From Morinoia aosen (Eukaryota; Arthropoda; Malacostraca; Amphipoda; Talitridae): a stretch of 64,000 bases of DNA. Both the position numbers and the translations under genes were made by a program. The stretch covers positions 36,368,068 to 36,432,067 of the forward strand of contig CM059566.1 of NCBI GenBank assembly GCA_030386875.1, read 5' to 3'. This document shows positions 1 through 13,910 of the stretch, piece after piece. The notes below the pieces were generated by a model. It did not search any database. It was not told the origin of the DNA and saw only the letters and a list, made by a program, of their open reading frames with translations. The stretch's first letter is position 1; each line of letters begins with the position of its first letter.

Positions 1-75
1 ATTCAAAGACGTGCCACGAATGATGATTAAACATGATTGCAATATTACTTCTTATTTATAGAACACTTAAGCACT

Positions 76-205
76 TTGACTGCGACGTGCGCCACCGGTG
101 GTACACGGAGGGAATTTTCATTATGCTGCTTACCGGCCAGTAGCAAACTCTGTTTTTATAAATATTTAATCAAAACTAAATGAAGGCATGATCCAGTTCA
201 TGTTT
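76..205 (+). repeat. Dispersed repeat family B, copy 1
   Basis: This block contains GACTGCGACGTGCG, then GGAGGGAATTTTCATTA and, after about 40 bases, AAACTAAATGAAGGCA. It is similar in order and spacing to 12248-12370 (+). A shorter minus-strand copy lies at about 21615-21700. The three copies share a core around CACTGGTGG. No coding potential was seen, so this looks like an old non-autonomous element. Confidence 0.5.
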
Positions 206-405
206 GTTTTTTTCCAAATAGCTTACTACAATTGATATTAAATTTGAGTTTGATGTTGAACTTAATATTTAGTAGTCGCAGTCAAAGATTAAAACACTCA
301 TAGACAACAGTTTTCACTCCTACTTTACTTAGTTTCTTTTTATTACTAAACGAATATTGTATACCCCATGTGTTGTCATATTTTAATTTCGTTCCAGGTT
401 CTCAC

Positions 406-625
406 TTGTGTCTTTTTCCAGATTTTGTATCGCTGATAGCCCGCAAGCACTGAAACGACCGCCGCAGCGAGCCAGAAGTCGATGGCCTGACATCGTTCAC
501 TGTATTCCTGACCAAGAAATTCAAACCTCAATTCTGCGAGCCCTGCATCGCAGGACTGGGGACATTGTGCAATGGTTCTACCAAGTACGGATGATCCTTG
601 AAATCCATCGGACTCTGGCAGAAAT
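406..625 (-). CDS. Candidate internal exon, unrecognised protein
   Basis: On the minus strand an open frame runs from about 625 (possibly 635) down to 406. It ends at a good donor (CAA|GTGAGA) and starts after candidate acceptors (ACTCAG or ATTCAG). The peptide of about 73 residues is compositionally protein-like. It contains two Cys close together (CPQSC), an acidic/aromatic stretch (LRFEFLGQEYSERC), then a hydrophobic run (FWLAAAVVSVLAGY) that could be one membrane segment, followed by a basic tail (KIWKKTQ). I do not recognise the family. No partner exon was found, so the gene would mostly lie outside the window to the left, downstream on the minus strand. The acceptor has a weak pyrimidine tract. 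It could be a chance ORF. Confidence 0.3.
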
Positions 626-639
626 CTGAGTTCTTCTGA

Positions 640-3600
640 ATTTGTTAGAACCTCAGAATAATCCAAAAGCTATTTTAAAATCACAAACGAAAGTATAATA
701 TTTTTCTTCCAAAACTGACGGGGTAGCTCCGAAACTTGCGTATCTGACGCAAAGGAAGCTCCATAGGTTTGAAAATGTAACGTCAGTGTTTTTGTACTCG
801 TATTACCGTTACTACAACCACCAACATTCCACTGGCACTGGCATCAACTCGTCACCAACATCAGAATGAGGAAGTAACTGCAACGCGACAATGAATTTCG
901 GAGAATAGATTAAGGAGAAATTTAGCCAGAAATACAATATATTTACGCTATTTTTGAAAGAAGACCTTATGGTCCTCTGAGGCGTTAGGGGGTTAGAAGT
1001 TTGAAGCAAATGAACGAACCTTCCAGGTTTAGTGAGGGTTCAGAAAAGGAGGATGCCATGAAGAAATTAAACTCGATCGCTAATGGTCAACTCGGAGCCC
1101 GAAGCTGCTTGAAGGGAACCGGTTCAAAAGCGCTACTATTCTGAGTTCGAAAAGCTAAGGTTTCACTTCGTGAAGGCATTTCAAAACTGAGTTTAGGTTC
1201 TATAATTTATACTCCAGTCACGAGCTCTAACAAAAATTTTCACGAGGGACTAGATCGCATTTTGTTGCCTCATGTCTGGTTATCACGAGGGCGGAGTATT
1301 TGGGACGATGGTCGGAAGACTTGATGGCTCTGTAATAGAGGTTCGGTGGCCCAAAAACACTGACAGTAACATTATTACTACTATCAACATTTTTAAGCGT
1401 TTTTCGTCCAATTCCAGAGCAATTCATTTGATTTTGTCCTGGTCAGGACAGTTTCGAAAAATTCCGAAAATGTTTAACCGAGTCACTACACGTCATAAAA
1501 ACACCCAGGTAATAGCAGCTCTTGATAAAAATAATGAAGTCTCAGACAACTATACCAAACCAGCGTTACTGTGGCACGAAATAAGAACCGGGTTGCCTTA
1601 TTCATTAAATTTCTTCCCATTCGATTTCTTGAAAATTATGACTGAAATTATCTGTTAACTGACGTAAAACTGAATGACGATTTTATAGTACTTGAACGAA
1701 CGACTGAGTCCCAATGGATTTTCCTGAGCCACATTAATATAAGAGTGCGCGTGATGTAAAAGTCTCTGAATGATGGACATCAGGAAACATTTCCAGCGTG
1801 GCAATGTGCGAACCAAAACAAAATGACTTGAGTGAAGACAGCGAGTTCTTCTACGTTTGAAATAGCATTAGAAAAATATACGGTTTTCAGCAGCATTTGG
1901 AAGAAAGGAAAAGCTTAATCGTTAAAATTGCATACCTCTGTTAGGCGCAACATAGGGTAACGTATACCTAAAAGACAGCTTAGTATCGTTCCTGAAATTT
2001 GTTCAGAAGTGAAATAAGTGTTATAAAATCTTAGACGAACTTACCACTCCCAGTATTACCACTATCTGCTTCTAGCAAAGCTAGTGCTGATGGTAGAATT
2101 TTATTTTCCGTTTCTCGGTTCTCGCCTTTAGTTTTGTGAAAATTAGGTGCGATAATTCTCATGTTGCACAAATGGCTAAGTAATTTGGATAGTAAATTAC
2201 ACTTTAATTTAAGAACGTGGGAAAAGTTATTGCGTTAGTCGGCTGGTTGATTTTCTCGCGTAAACCATAAGCTCATGAACATAGGAACAAACTAAATAAC
2301 TGCATCAGTTGGGTTTGCTCGTACGTGTTTAGTATACATGTACCTAGGCAACTCTATATTTAAAGTATTAGAGCCCAACTTGAATCTCGTTTGATTTTCA
2401 ATTTGTGTTGAATCCGAGCCAAAGAATAAAATGCTTTTTAAACCAAAGCAATGAAGAAACGACGATATATATTATAATTGTTTAGCCAATGCTTTCAAAA
2501 GTACATTTCCTACTCTTTTTCCTGTGACACTACCCATAAAATTTTAGGATGTAAACATTACGGTATCAAGATTGTGTGACTAGACAAAATTATTAGGATA
2601 CTAACATTACGGTTTCACGATTCTGTTACTGCAAGTGAAATTCATTTTAGCAATTGTTTTCGTGGTTCTGCAACTCCCCAGAAACATGGAACTGTAAACT
2701 GTATTCGATAAATGTTAAATATCAGGTTTAATGACTTGGAGGTAAACATGATTTCGTTCCTCATATTAGTTATTAAGATCGATGTGGATTAATGATTATT
2801 TCTGTATTGACAGAAGTAAGAGTTATAGCTCTTGCTACTACGTTTTTTAAACTTACAGCGTTTTTTACTTGCAGAGGGCAAATTACTCGAAACCTTCCAT
2901 GGGTTTTCACGTACTATACGCTTACAATGACACTATTTCCGTATTTTGGATTATACATTGCAGTTACATCCCTAATTTCACAGAGAATAATACCATCTGC
3001 ATTTAGTTTCTTTGCCATCAATAACCGATTGAACAAAACTTCAGGATTGTCCCGACTTAAGCCAACCTGGAGAGAATGGCAGCTTTTACGAAATGGAGCA
3101 AAAAATTACAATTAATTCAATGAAAGAAATAAAAATTTTGAAACTACACATTGATATCTACATGCATCAAGTAAATAGATTTCGAACATATTACGGGTTG
3201 AGCATAGAAGCCTATATGAAACTTAAAAACTCGCGAATCCAATCACATACACATGCTTGATAAGCTTTATGTCTCTTCTAACTAAGCGTTAAGGAAAGTA
3301 TCTGATTCTTTCATGAACTACTTGCCCCTCTGATAAATGAAAGTATAATTTTCTATCTCTGGCTGGTGGAACATTCACTCATAACAATAGTTACACTAAT
3401 TCTCTATTAATTAAAAACTTATAAGCAGATGGATTATGCTGTATAAGGTACCCTCATAACTTTTTACATGAATTATCTGCTCACATGTATTATTTGATTC
3501 TTGTTTTGTTCGTGATAATGAGTATTTTTGCGAGTGCGATTGATCAAGTTAGGTTAGGTTGGCCTCAACTATTTGTGGTGTTAAAATACTCTGACCAACA

Positions 3601-6600
3601 ATTTTTGGTTCAATTTTTTTCAACTTGATTTATCAGCGGTTTGATATTTGTGGAGGCTAATGTTCGAGTTATAGGAATAATGAAACTTAGCAATTAATGA
3701 CTGCTGGAACTAATGAATAAGGCGGAAATAATTAGTAAAGGAACGTGCACAGCAGTCAATGGACAACAGCCGCTTGCCGGCTTTTGTAGCTCTGAGAATA
3801 TCTATTTTTAATTTAATGGTTCCCTCCTGAAGATATATTATTATGCAAAATAAATATTTTACCACTGTTTGTGTGCTAGAATATATATGAATATATTATA
3901 TAGATATATGCTCAGCTGTGTCCCTGTAAGGCTTTCAGAAATCTCATACGCGACGTGTAGGGTATGCGGGACTGCGGAGGTCTAACTTCTGCTCGCCGGG
4001 GCTGCCGTGCGCGGGCTGATGGGTCTCACACTCGCGCTACCAGAATTATTGTGTGGTCGCGGGAACCGGCAAATTTTATTTCAATTTTGACGATGTTTAT
4101 TTTGTTATGCGTGAGCAAGAAGATTTTATTTCAAAATTACCTATACCAGAATTTTGTGACGCGTGTGCAGGTAAATTTTATTTCAATTTGACGATGTTAT
4201 TCTGTGATGGCGTGAGCAGAAAAAATTGAATTTCAATTTTAATTATGGTAGAATTTTGTGAGGGTGTGAACCGGGTCGTTTCATTTCAACATTAACTACA
4301 CCACAATTTTTTGATGGCGTAGACCGGTAAATTTTTTTTAATTTTGAATACACTAGAATTTTCTGACGCGTGAACCCGTACATTTTATTTCAATTTAAAC
4401 TATGCTTTTTTACGAGCTTTTTGACAATTTACTATCTGGAGGTGATGAAGGTTACAGTTTTCTTCTATTTGGCAAGCCTGTGGTGACACATGTATAACAG
4501 TGGTTCTTAACCGTTTTACTCCCACGCCCCTGAGAATTGTCAGGGGAAATTGTGTGCAGATGGACTGGTAAATAAGAGCTCACAACAAAAAATATTGTAA
4601 ATAGGTCCTCAAACGTATTCAGCAGTGAAAGTTCACTCTTTTGTCGAAAACATTACAGGGAAAAAATGAGGCTTCTCTGCGTAGACTCGCCCCTCCAGGC
4701 TAAGAGCCACTGATGCAAAAATTAAGGAGGTCATGCAAGTGTTGCAATTTGAAACATTGTTGGCTCCAGTGATAAGGTCTGTCCTTCACTTGACTTTTCA
4801 ATTATTTTTGACCACACATACGAAGAGAAACAATTGATTGACTATCATCAATTCTCTCTCCGTGAAAAAGGCTTTTGGAGTATTTCGAAAGATCTTACGT
4901 TTATCGGGCTGTATCAGGTTTTTTAAACTTCTAAACACGTAAATAAATGAGGAACATTCCTCCGCTGTGAGATTCTGTTGAGGAAGAGTAGGGCTTATAC
5001 GATAAGATATATTCAGACTTTTAATCTACGTTGCTGAAAATCAAGAGACTATATATCGTTTAGCTAGATACTGATTACGATACCGACAGAGGCTTCCTTT
5101 GTGAGCTAATTTAAAAATTACATTTTCAGAAAATATTACCTAAACGGGAAAATATTGACGGAAAGTTAACGCAGTCAAAATTCGTGGTGCATTTTTCACT
5201 CCTCTGTAGCGTTTATTTGCTAAGTTAGAATGCCAAGTCACACTGCACCAAAATCTAGTAACTAAATTCAACATGTACTTTGGGCGTTACTTACACCCAT
5301 GAAAGCAGCACTCGTTTTGTATGCCATCCAAATGAATAAACGTAGACGACTTTTAGAAGCCGATCTATTTGCGTCAATTCTTTGTATGGCTAAGTTTTGT
5401 GGAGTGAAAAGCCCCGCTGCGTTGAGAAGTTAGATCCCTCCGCAGTGCGCCTGCTTCAGAGCGGACAACCGCAAAGCTTCCATAGAACACGTCTCGTCCA
5501 GCTTGCTTCGCGCAAATTTCCAGCTAATATTAGACCAAGTAGCACAGCGTGCGTTTGTGTGTTGCTCATACTTTTGTTTTTTATAACCCTCCAGGAGATG
5601 ATGGATGCGTTTTTATGAAAGCTGAAGGAACCCGTGCAATGGCACTTCGTGAACGATGTGTATTGCTGAAGATTTCTTCTATACCGTGTTTCGCGCGAAA
5701 GTCCAGAATTTGAGTAGCTATTCAGTGGAGAAAACTTCAGTGAAACAATGCTGCTGTTTCCTGGACTGCGAGTGTAGCGAAACGTTTTGTATCGTTCGAT
5801 TTTTGGGGGAAATTGAAATTCTAAAATGTGAGACACCAGGAGAACTTTGCCGTCCCTGTGCAACACAGCTCTTGTTGAAATGAATTATCAAATGCTATTC
5901 TTGAAATCTCCACCCCTACGAAACAGTTTACTGCAGCTACTTTACATTTAGAAGTAATTAACAAAAATGGTGTTGAGGTTGATTTAGCGGTGAAGCTAGT
6001 CCGAAGTGTAAACTCCGACTCCAGCGAAGCTTATTTTTGAAACTAAAACGCATCACATGATGTAAGACCCAATATTTTTCATGCCAAACTTCTCAGTGAC
6101 AATTGCAAAAAATACTTGATACTTGAGCTCAGTTCCTGCCATTGGGTGAACTTCCTTAAGGGGACAGCATTTACACGGGCCATGTTATGCTTGTTACACA
6201 AACCGTGTTCAACATTAATCCTACGACTGATGCTTCATGTTGAATAAGCTATCCAAATATACAAGAATGAGAGTATGTTTTGTAGACCCTTTAGTGTAGA
6301 AAAAGAATATAGTTATGGATTAGATGTCGATACTATCCTTGACTTAGAGAAGTTTGAGGTCATTCTTCCGTGACGAAGTGATCTCCTCATGATACTATGA
6401 ACATTGCTTTCAAAGAATACGACGTTTCCAATTCTTCCATGAAATGTATGTCTTTGAAGTACTTCACGAACTATTTCTTCGCGTAATCCGTGTGCACAAA
6501 CCATCTTTCCTAGTAGTGCAGTTTCACGGAATACATAACCAATCACTACACTTCTATGAACTGCTTCTTTAACGCAGGAGCTCCTGGAAAAAAATTTATT

Positions 6601-9600
6601 TGGTTTATTTGTGTGAAATAAGTTTTAAAATCTAAGTACATTCTTTCTCAGAGTATAAATGTTTAGCAAAGCTGCGGTCAGTCACAAACGAGGAATGGAG
6701 AATTTTCCTTCACTTAACCACTTGGAAGTCATGGCAACTCACGTTCGTATGTGTCAGGACACAAACGAGTAATTAACAATTAACAAACATTGAGTAATGA
6801 AAACAATTTCAAGTAAAATGTACACGCCACAATGAAATAATCAATTACGATCTTATTTAAGTGGTTAATCAACCGCGTTGGTGGTCGTTCGTTGAGTTTG
6901 CTTATTTGCCACAGAAATTTTCACCAAAATCGTTAAAATTAGTTTCAAATGTTTTCAAATTATCCGAATGCAGAATGTCCAAATTAAAAAGACGTTCGTT
7001 TTGCACGCGTGAACGCCATTTCTCGCGAGAAAAATGCAGCTCATTTCAATTTTTTAAACAATTTAAACAATTAATTTACCACAGGAGATACAGAGTTAGA
7101 ATGTTTCTTAAGTCTAGTACAATGGTCAAATTTGAATATAACGATCTTTATTTGAAAAGAAATCAACGAGTTTTTATCCACGAAGGCTGTACTTTTACTC
7201 CAAAGAAATATAAAAACGCTCCAAGTCGGAGTCATTTTTATATTTTGATCGCAACCCGCAAATGTCATGAAGAAAAATACAAGTAGAAAATCATTCACTG
7301 GATTTGCGCGAAGTTTACCTCCAGCTGCATTTCAAAAAGGTTGGCTTAAATTTTGCTACAGAGTAAGACTTCTTAATTATAGTAAACGGAAAAATTTTGA
7401 GCTCCATGAGGTTGGAGCGTATTGATATCAGCAACCGATGGTCTTTTATTAATAGGGTATCTCTATATTTTAATTGTCATGATCTAATTGAATACAAATA
7501 AATAGCAAAAATACAGGTTTTGGCCTCTGAATATTATTTTAGATACAGCATTTACCAAGTTATTTCCTTACTAAAATTCTCTCAATTACCAAAATTGATG
7601 GTTCTAGTTTGGGCATCTTGTGTTGCCGTTCCGCAGGTGTCAATAAAATCCTGTTAGAAATCAAAATCTATATTATTCAAACTACATGCAAGCCTTGTGT
7701 TTTTTAAGGAATGCTTTGCAATGATCTTCACATGGTTCTGTTGTAATTTCCTAAGGTTCTGAAGCTGTTCAAGTTGAGGTCGATATTGTAGAATGGAACT
7801 TCAAGTCGAAGGTTGCGTCCAAGTATGTTGCGTCGTATGCTGTGTTTGAGAGGCAGTTGCATAGTGTAACGCACTTAGAACTACGAGTAGTTAAAACTAT
7901 CGTTATACCTTAAAGACTAACTCTCGCAAAATCTTTAAACAAACACCACTAGAAAGAAAACGTCAATTTTATTTCAGTTCCTAAGTGCCACTCAATTCGC
8001 ATGTAAACCAGTTGTTTGTGTCTCTGAGTTATGCTAATTACGCTTGCAAAAAAAAAGATTAGATTAATGGTATTGTAAAAGATGAAATATATTGAGCGGA
8101 ATCAATATACAGATGGTGTACGGTAAGTTGACAATCAGTAGCAGACTTCAACTATTGTACTCTCTACTTACTCTCGAAGGGCAACATGCTCATAATTTCT
8201 GGAGTCTACGCTCTCTATTCCCTTGAGAAGACGGGGCTTTTAAAGTTACCACGATTTTGCGGATACAAGACATTTCAGGCTTTGTGAATTCATAAGAAAG
8301 GCTGCAGTCTCTGTGATCTTCTTCAAGGAATGACAAAGGAGGCAACAGTTGTGCGATTTGTAGTCAAATGTGCACTGAATAGTGAGAATGTTACATGGCT
8401 GAAACCTCGTTACAGAACACTGGTGGAAAATTGCCGCATCATGTTCTTCTCCATCTAAATGAACCCTGTAATATAACTTGCTTCTACAACCTGGAATCTC
8501 ATAAATACTCATTCCTAATTTAAAATGAACTCATTACAAATGCTAATTTGTAACTAGTTTTAAATGTATGAGCAGGCCTCATATTATTCTGAAATATGTT
8601 TTTGTTATTGACTATAAAATATTTGCAAGTCCGATATCGCTTTAAAAGCTAAAACTGAACGCTATTCGCCTGATTAAGCTTAGTGCTAATTTTAAGAAAT
8701 CGTACTTCATTTGAAAAAAAAACGTCTACCATTGATTTTTATTTAATTTGATCGGCTAATGAAATTAATATATGGTTAGTTGTATTTAATGCAAGTGCTA
8801 TTACAAACAGCATTATATACGTAAGATAAAAATGCGTAAATTGAAAATGCTATGAAATATTCCGTTCACGAATGCGTCGGATTACACTGTGCAAAATTAT
8901 TCAAAGTTCACTGAATGAAATTAACTATAACAATTTATTCCTCAAAAGTTATGTTTGACAACCAATTGAGTTCTAATTTCAAATTACTGAACTTTTCAAA
9001 GTTTTTTGAATAAATTCGTGTCGTTAAATTGTGTACTAATTTTTTATATTGAAGTGATAACCCTAGTTAGGAAAAATTGACATTACTGGCGCAGCTGGTG
9101 CATTACTGGTGCACTATATTACTGGTGCATTACATTACTGTTGCAACATATTAATGGTGCATTACTGGAGCAGCTGAGGCCAAACTTGAAAGCTGTAATT
9201 TTTAAGAGATATGTGAATGTTTCATAGTTAAAATATGGCGAACACTCGAGTGGATTGAGCTGGCCTGTTAAGTGTGATTGATTTGGCCGGTACCTCGCCA
9301 GCGGAAGTTGGGTCATTGTCAATGTACACCTGCGCAAAATAAGAATTCTTCCATGAAGGTCAATGTACAGTTGCCATCATGACAAGTCCCAATACAAATA
9401 TCGTAGAATTATCTTATGTGAAGAAAATAATTTCATCGGATGTTAATATTATTGCTCTTCATGACACGCCAGACGAAAATATGCATCCATATTTTCATAA
9501 CATGAAACGTTTGTGGTAACTCTAATTTCAGTAACTCTAACTTCAGCACAAAAATATTTCAAGGTCATGAAGAAGACCAAAATTAAAATGTTTGCATGAC

Positions 9601-12230
9601 TTAACCAGAATAATGATTGGCTTTGAGGTTGTTATAAATTCGAATCTTCTACTAATTAAGTTACGAGCACAAATCTCCATTTTTGTTCCGCCGTAATGTT
9701 GATTTGTGTGAAACATTAATGCTCGCATGTAATTATTTTTCGAATTTCGTTAAGCTGCTGCTAGCTGGACTAGCAAATGAAATCAGAGAGAATTGTAAAA
9801 TTTAAGGGGGTATATCAGTCATATTTTTTGCCTTTTTGGACACGCTATTTCAAATTTTATTGGAATATAAAGCCAATGGTTCTATGCGAGTAAATTTCTG
9901 TACTTTCAACCGTTTATGTAATAGTTTATTGGACTACTAAAGCTGTAGGTCATATGCTTGTAAATTACAATTTATTACACTCTTTTCATGCAATTTGTTA
10001 TTGAACTACTCAAGCCACGGATTCGTTGCCTGTAAATTAACCTATTTTACATTATTTTATTTTACCTTTAATCGAGCAAGTGGTTGTATAAAATTGTTGT
10101 TTTTCATCCGTGAAGTAATTTATAATCCAAATTTCTTTGCGTTTAATTTTTCTGTTTATCCCCGGTAACTTCTACACCGCCATTTTCATTAATTGCATCT
10201 CAAATAGCCATACATTTTTTATTTTTTCTACGATATAATAAACTTTGAATTTCGTTCCCATTAAAAGACTAACCTAATTTTGGTGTATTGTAGCTCCATT
10301 AAAATTAATGAACCATAAAATTTATTGTTGTTAAAATTTACATTTGTTTCCATTACTTCATTTCGTCTATATACAACTTGTGGGTTTCCAATTAATGACT
10401 TTGGACTAATACTTGAGTTTATTTCTGTTGTATTGTCACTGCGTTTTATTTACTCGTGTCAGAAATAGATTACAGTGATAAACTGCAGCACCTTGAATGT
10501 AGTGTCACCAGATTAACTCTTTATGGAAAATGCCTCAAGTTTTGACTTTTCTCGAGTAACATCCAAACATGAAGCCAACTCAACATCTGACGAACCCTAC
10601 GTGGTTTCAAAATAATGGTTGATATTTAAATAATGAATAATTGTAGGCTGCTAAGCTGATTTTTCAGTTATTTCCTAATCTACCGGAAATTTAATTTTTC
10701 AGTAATTAACGGTACTTTGTCTAGGACTTGAAAAAGATGCGTCACAAACTAAAAATAAGTAACCAATCGCAGTCAAGCCTCATGGTTAGCTATTGCAAAT
10801 GTCTGCTCCCATATGTTTGAATGTATATGGTGTGGTTTATCGATCTACAGTAAAGTTGAGGGTCTTAGGTATGTAAAATTACGATTGAAAGAAATTACGT
10901 GGAGTACTTTCGCAATGAAATAAAATAGTCTGGCTGCCTTAATTAGAAGAATTTATCTAAATCTGAAGATATAAATACAATTTATGTACTTATTTTTACC
11001 AAAATTTACTGATTAATTAAGCCGCGTTAACTTAGTATTTGAAACTTGAGTCTGTGTTTATTTTTAGTTAGTTGTTCCTCAAAAATTTTATTCAAGATAC
11101 CACGGTAAAAATTTCATAGCTTATTTAGCTTTATGCATCATTTCAGCAAACTAAAATTTTACTATATGGTACAGTATCCTTGTTTCTTCAGTGAGCCTAA
11201 ACTGATCGTTAAAAATGGGAAACAATGATAAATTATAAAAAACCTAAGATGAAATTCTTCCATATTAATTATTTTCACACAACAGAAACGTTTCACTGTG
11301 GCATAGGAGCCTCATTTGCAAAGAAATATACTTTCAAACACCTGGTTCGGTTTTCTTTGTACAATGTCCCAGCATTTCTACATGTCGATGCTTCCTTGCC
11401 TCTGTCTCAGTAATCTCATTTCACGTACGATCGGCACAAAATATCGGACGATAACGGCAGGTTTGTCTTATTTCTCTTTGTAACCCTGCGCCACATGGCA
11501 GGGAGACGGAGAGGTAACCTTATTAATGAAATCGTAAATCAAAATGTGTTTTTTACCCTTCTCTTCCTTCAGCCGCTTCAAATAGCTCCCGAAAGGAATT
11601 ACTCTCTGACAAATACTGTTTAAGGTTTCAAACTCTGTGGTTTAACGAAGGTATCTGCTGTAGCTCTCACCGCCGACGCTTGTAGCGTAAAGCGATAGTT
11701 AGGAAGGCATTCTAAACTACTCTCAGTTCATGTCCTAGTTAACTTCCCCGGGCGTTAATGAAAAGTTTTCCCTCCGTTAAATTTCTTAAATGAAATTTCA
11801 AATGCACTTGATATCGATGTTCCAGCAAAATTTCGAGCAAAATAAAGCTATAGTGACACGAATGAAGACATGCTACTGTTAATTTCAATAGTCAAGTTCT
11901 TTAATAAAAGTAAGATTTTAAAAATTTTACAAATTTTACGAAGGACTTTCAATTTAAAATGACCAACTAAAAATACGTACGTCTCACCACTGAAGTATCA
12001 CGTAACCTGAGCTTTATTTTATATGTAATCTAACGATTGTAGCACAACGATCTCTAGGTTCACTCGTCACAAAATTAGTCGTGCGCTCCACTATACCTGA
12101 TTTAAATCAATAAAAGACACGAAAAAAAGTTTTTTTGCAAATAATTATAATTGTTGAAACCAATTCAACTTACATCAAAATCTTGCAGAAATGAAGATAG
12201 GAAAAAACATTACAAAAGTCAGTTCTACCT
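640..12230. other. Gene-poor intergenic DNA
   Basis: No exon chain could be supported here. Open frames at 1272-1658 (+), 2792-3115 (+), 5397-5883 (both strands), 6313-6546 (-), 6861-7286 (+) and 8246-8512 (-) have no recognisable motifs. Most are rich in Lys, Asn, Phe and Ile, as expected from AT-rich random sequence. A degenerate tandem repeat occupies about 4060-4400. Short TAGGTTAGG-like motifs occur near 3550. Confidence 0.5.
4060..4400 (+). repeat. Degenerate tandem repeat, about 65-75 bp unit
   Basis: Imperfect copies of a unit containing AAATTTTATTTCAATTTTGA, a TGTTATTCTGTGATG-like segment and GCGTGAGCA follow one another about five times. Copies differ by many substitutions and small indels, so the array is old. 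No gene is associated. Confidence 0.6.
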
Positions 12231-12247
12231 CAATAATTCAACACTTG

Positions 12248-12370
12248 ACTGCAACGTGCGTCACTGGTGGCCACGGAGGGGATTTTCATAAAGATCGACC
12301 AAAATTCACTAGCTCAATTTTATAAATACTTAACGGAAGCTAAATGAAGGCACTATCTAGTTATTGTTTG
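12248..12370 (+). repeat. Dispersed repeat family B, copy 2
   Basis: This matches the block at 76-205: GACTGCAACGTGCGTCA, GGAGGGGATTTTCATA, then CTAAATGAAGGCAC. It is flanked by a local direct duplication at about 12150-12235 and 12510-12595, which shares TTGAAACCAAT, TCTTGCA and a TTCTACCT-containing end. The pair brackets the repeat. Confidence 0.5.
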
Positions 12371-13619
12371 CAATTTGCAAAATTGCATACTTCAATTGCC
12401 TTTAAACTTAAGATGAAAACTGAACTCAAGCTCAACCAATTGCAGTTAAAGTGTTAAAAAAGTAAGAGACAGAAAAATACAAGGATTCCGCAGCTTGCGT
12501 GTTGAAACCAATCCACCCAACGTCAAATTCTTGCAAATATGAAGAAGGGAAAAAGTTATGACAGAAGTAAATTCTACCTTAATTATTTAAACTCTGAAGG
12601 TAATGGCTAAGAAAAACTTTAAAATTATTTTAATAAAACGTTCGTTGAAACGTGTCGCTGCTTTATTTGGAAAGCAATTTGAATACTTGAACAGCTATTC
12701 AGCGATTTTTTTTTATTATTCAATTTATATATTTTTTTTTATTTTACAGATTATAACTAAAAATGAGCTGAAGCTTGAAAACTTGCATTAAAATGATTTT
12801 ATATTTATTTGAAATTACCTTCATGGTTAAACCGCTCAGCACAAAAGATTTTTGTTATATTATTTAAACTGTTAATGGGATGAATAAGCCATGAGAAAGC
12901 CGAGGGGGAAGTATGAAAATCCCACTCGTTCCCAAAGCGGATCTTGACTGGAATGGGTCCCGGAACTCGGGTCGCGGGAATACTATGTCTCTTGAGGGGG
13001 TCAGGAATTTACGATCTTTGAATAACAATGCTTTGAGACTTATGGAAATCCAGACCATAATGTCCCAGATTTGTGGAAGTGTGCGTCTCAAGAATTTAGG
13101 CGCGCGTTCTTAGGTTGTGTTGCTCACGTGTTTAGCGCAAAAGTAAAAGAATGGTTAAATTTGTGCATAAAACTAAACTTTCATTCCCTTACTTAGGTTT
13201 CGCTGAAATTTGATGTGCTTTTGACCCTTGAATCTTTATTTAAATATGTTTTCAACTCTACCTTCCACACTATTGTCATCATTGCATTTCATTTCGTTCA
13301 TTTTGTTGATTACTTCTGCAACCTGCTTGTGCCGAATTTGTCCTTTCCCAACCTAATTTTCCGTAGGCAAAGAGAAAATTATGACTTCGTTTTAGACACT
13401 TGAATATTCTCTTTAATCCACTCAGGGGATACATTAGGAGGTTTCGGGAATGTTGAAACATATGTAGCTAACTAAATATTTTATCTCATATTACCATCGT
13501 TAGTGAACTATACGGACATTTTTTAACTTCAACACACCTGGTGAAAAATGAAATTCCTGACTCAGGTATCAAGTTTTATGTCCTCCATCACCAAGAATTT
13601 TTATCAGAGCATTTACGAA

Positions 13620-13910
13620 TCAAAATTTTTACCATGCGGCTTATGTGACTCGAAAATTGTATCATGTTGTCTTTACGACTCAAAATTGTTATCATGCGGC
13701 TTGCTTGTGTGATTCAAAAATGTGTCATGTTGCCTGTTGCTCAAAAGATGTGCTATGTGGATTGTGAGATTCAAAAATTGTGTCATGTTGCCTGTTGCTC
13801 AAAAGATGTGCTATGTGGCTTGTGTGATTCAAAAATTGTGTCATGTTGCCTGTTGCTCAAAAGATGTGTTATGTGGCTTGTATAACTCAAATATTCGGTC
13901 ATGCAGCCTT
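13620..13910 (+). repeat. Minisatellite, about 60-bp unit, 4-5 copies
   Basis: Units contain GATTCAAAAATTGTGTCATG, TTGCCTGTTGCTCAAAAG and ATGTGCTATGTGG in fixed order. The last three copies are nearly identical and the first copies are degenerate. Cys-rich open frames on the + strand here come only from the repeat, so I do not call a gene. Confidence 0.8.

Noticed and set aside
6861-7286. 141-codon ORF
   Set aside because: Lys/Phe/Arg-rich composition typical of AT-rich noncoding sequence and no motif. Kept only as a mention in the intergenic entry.
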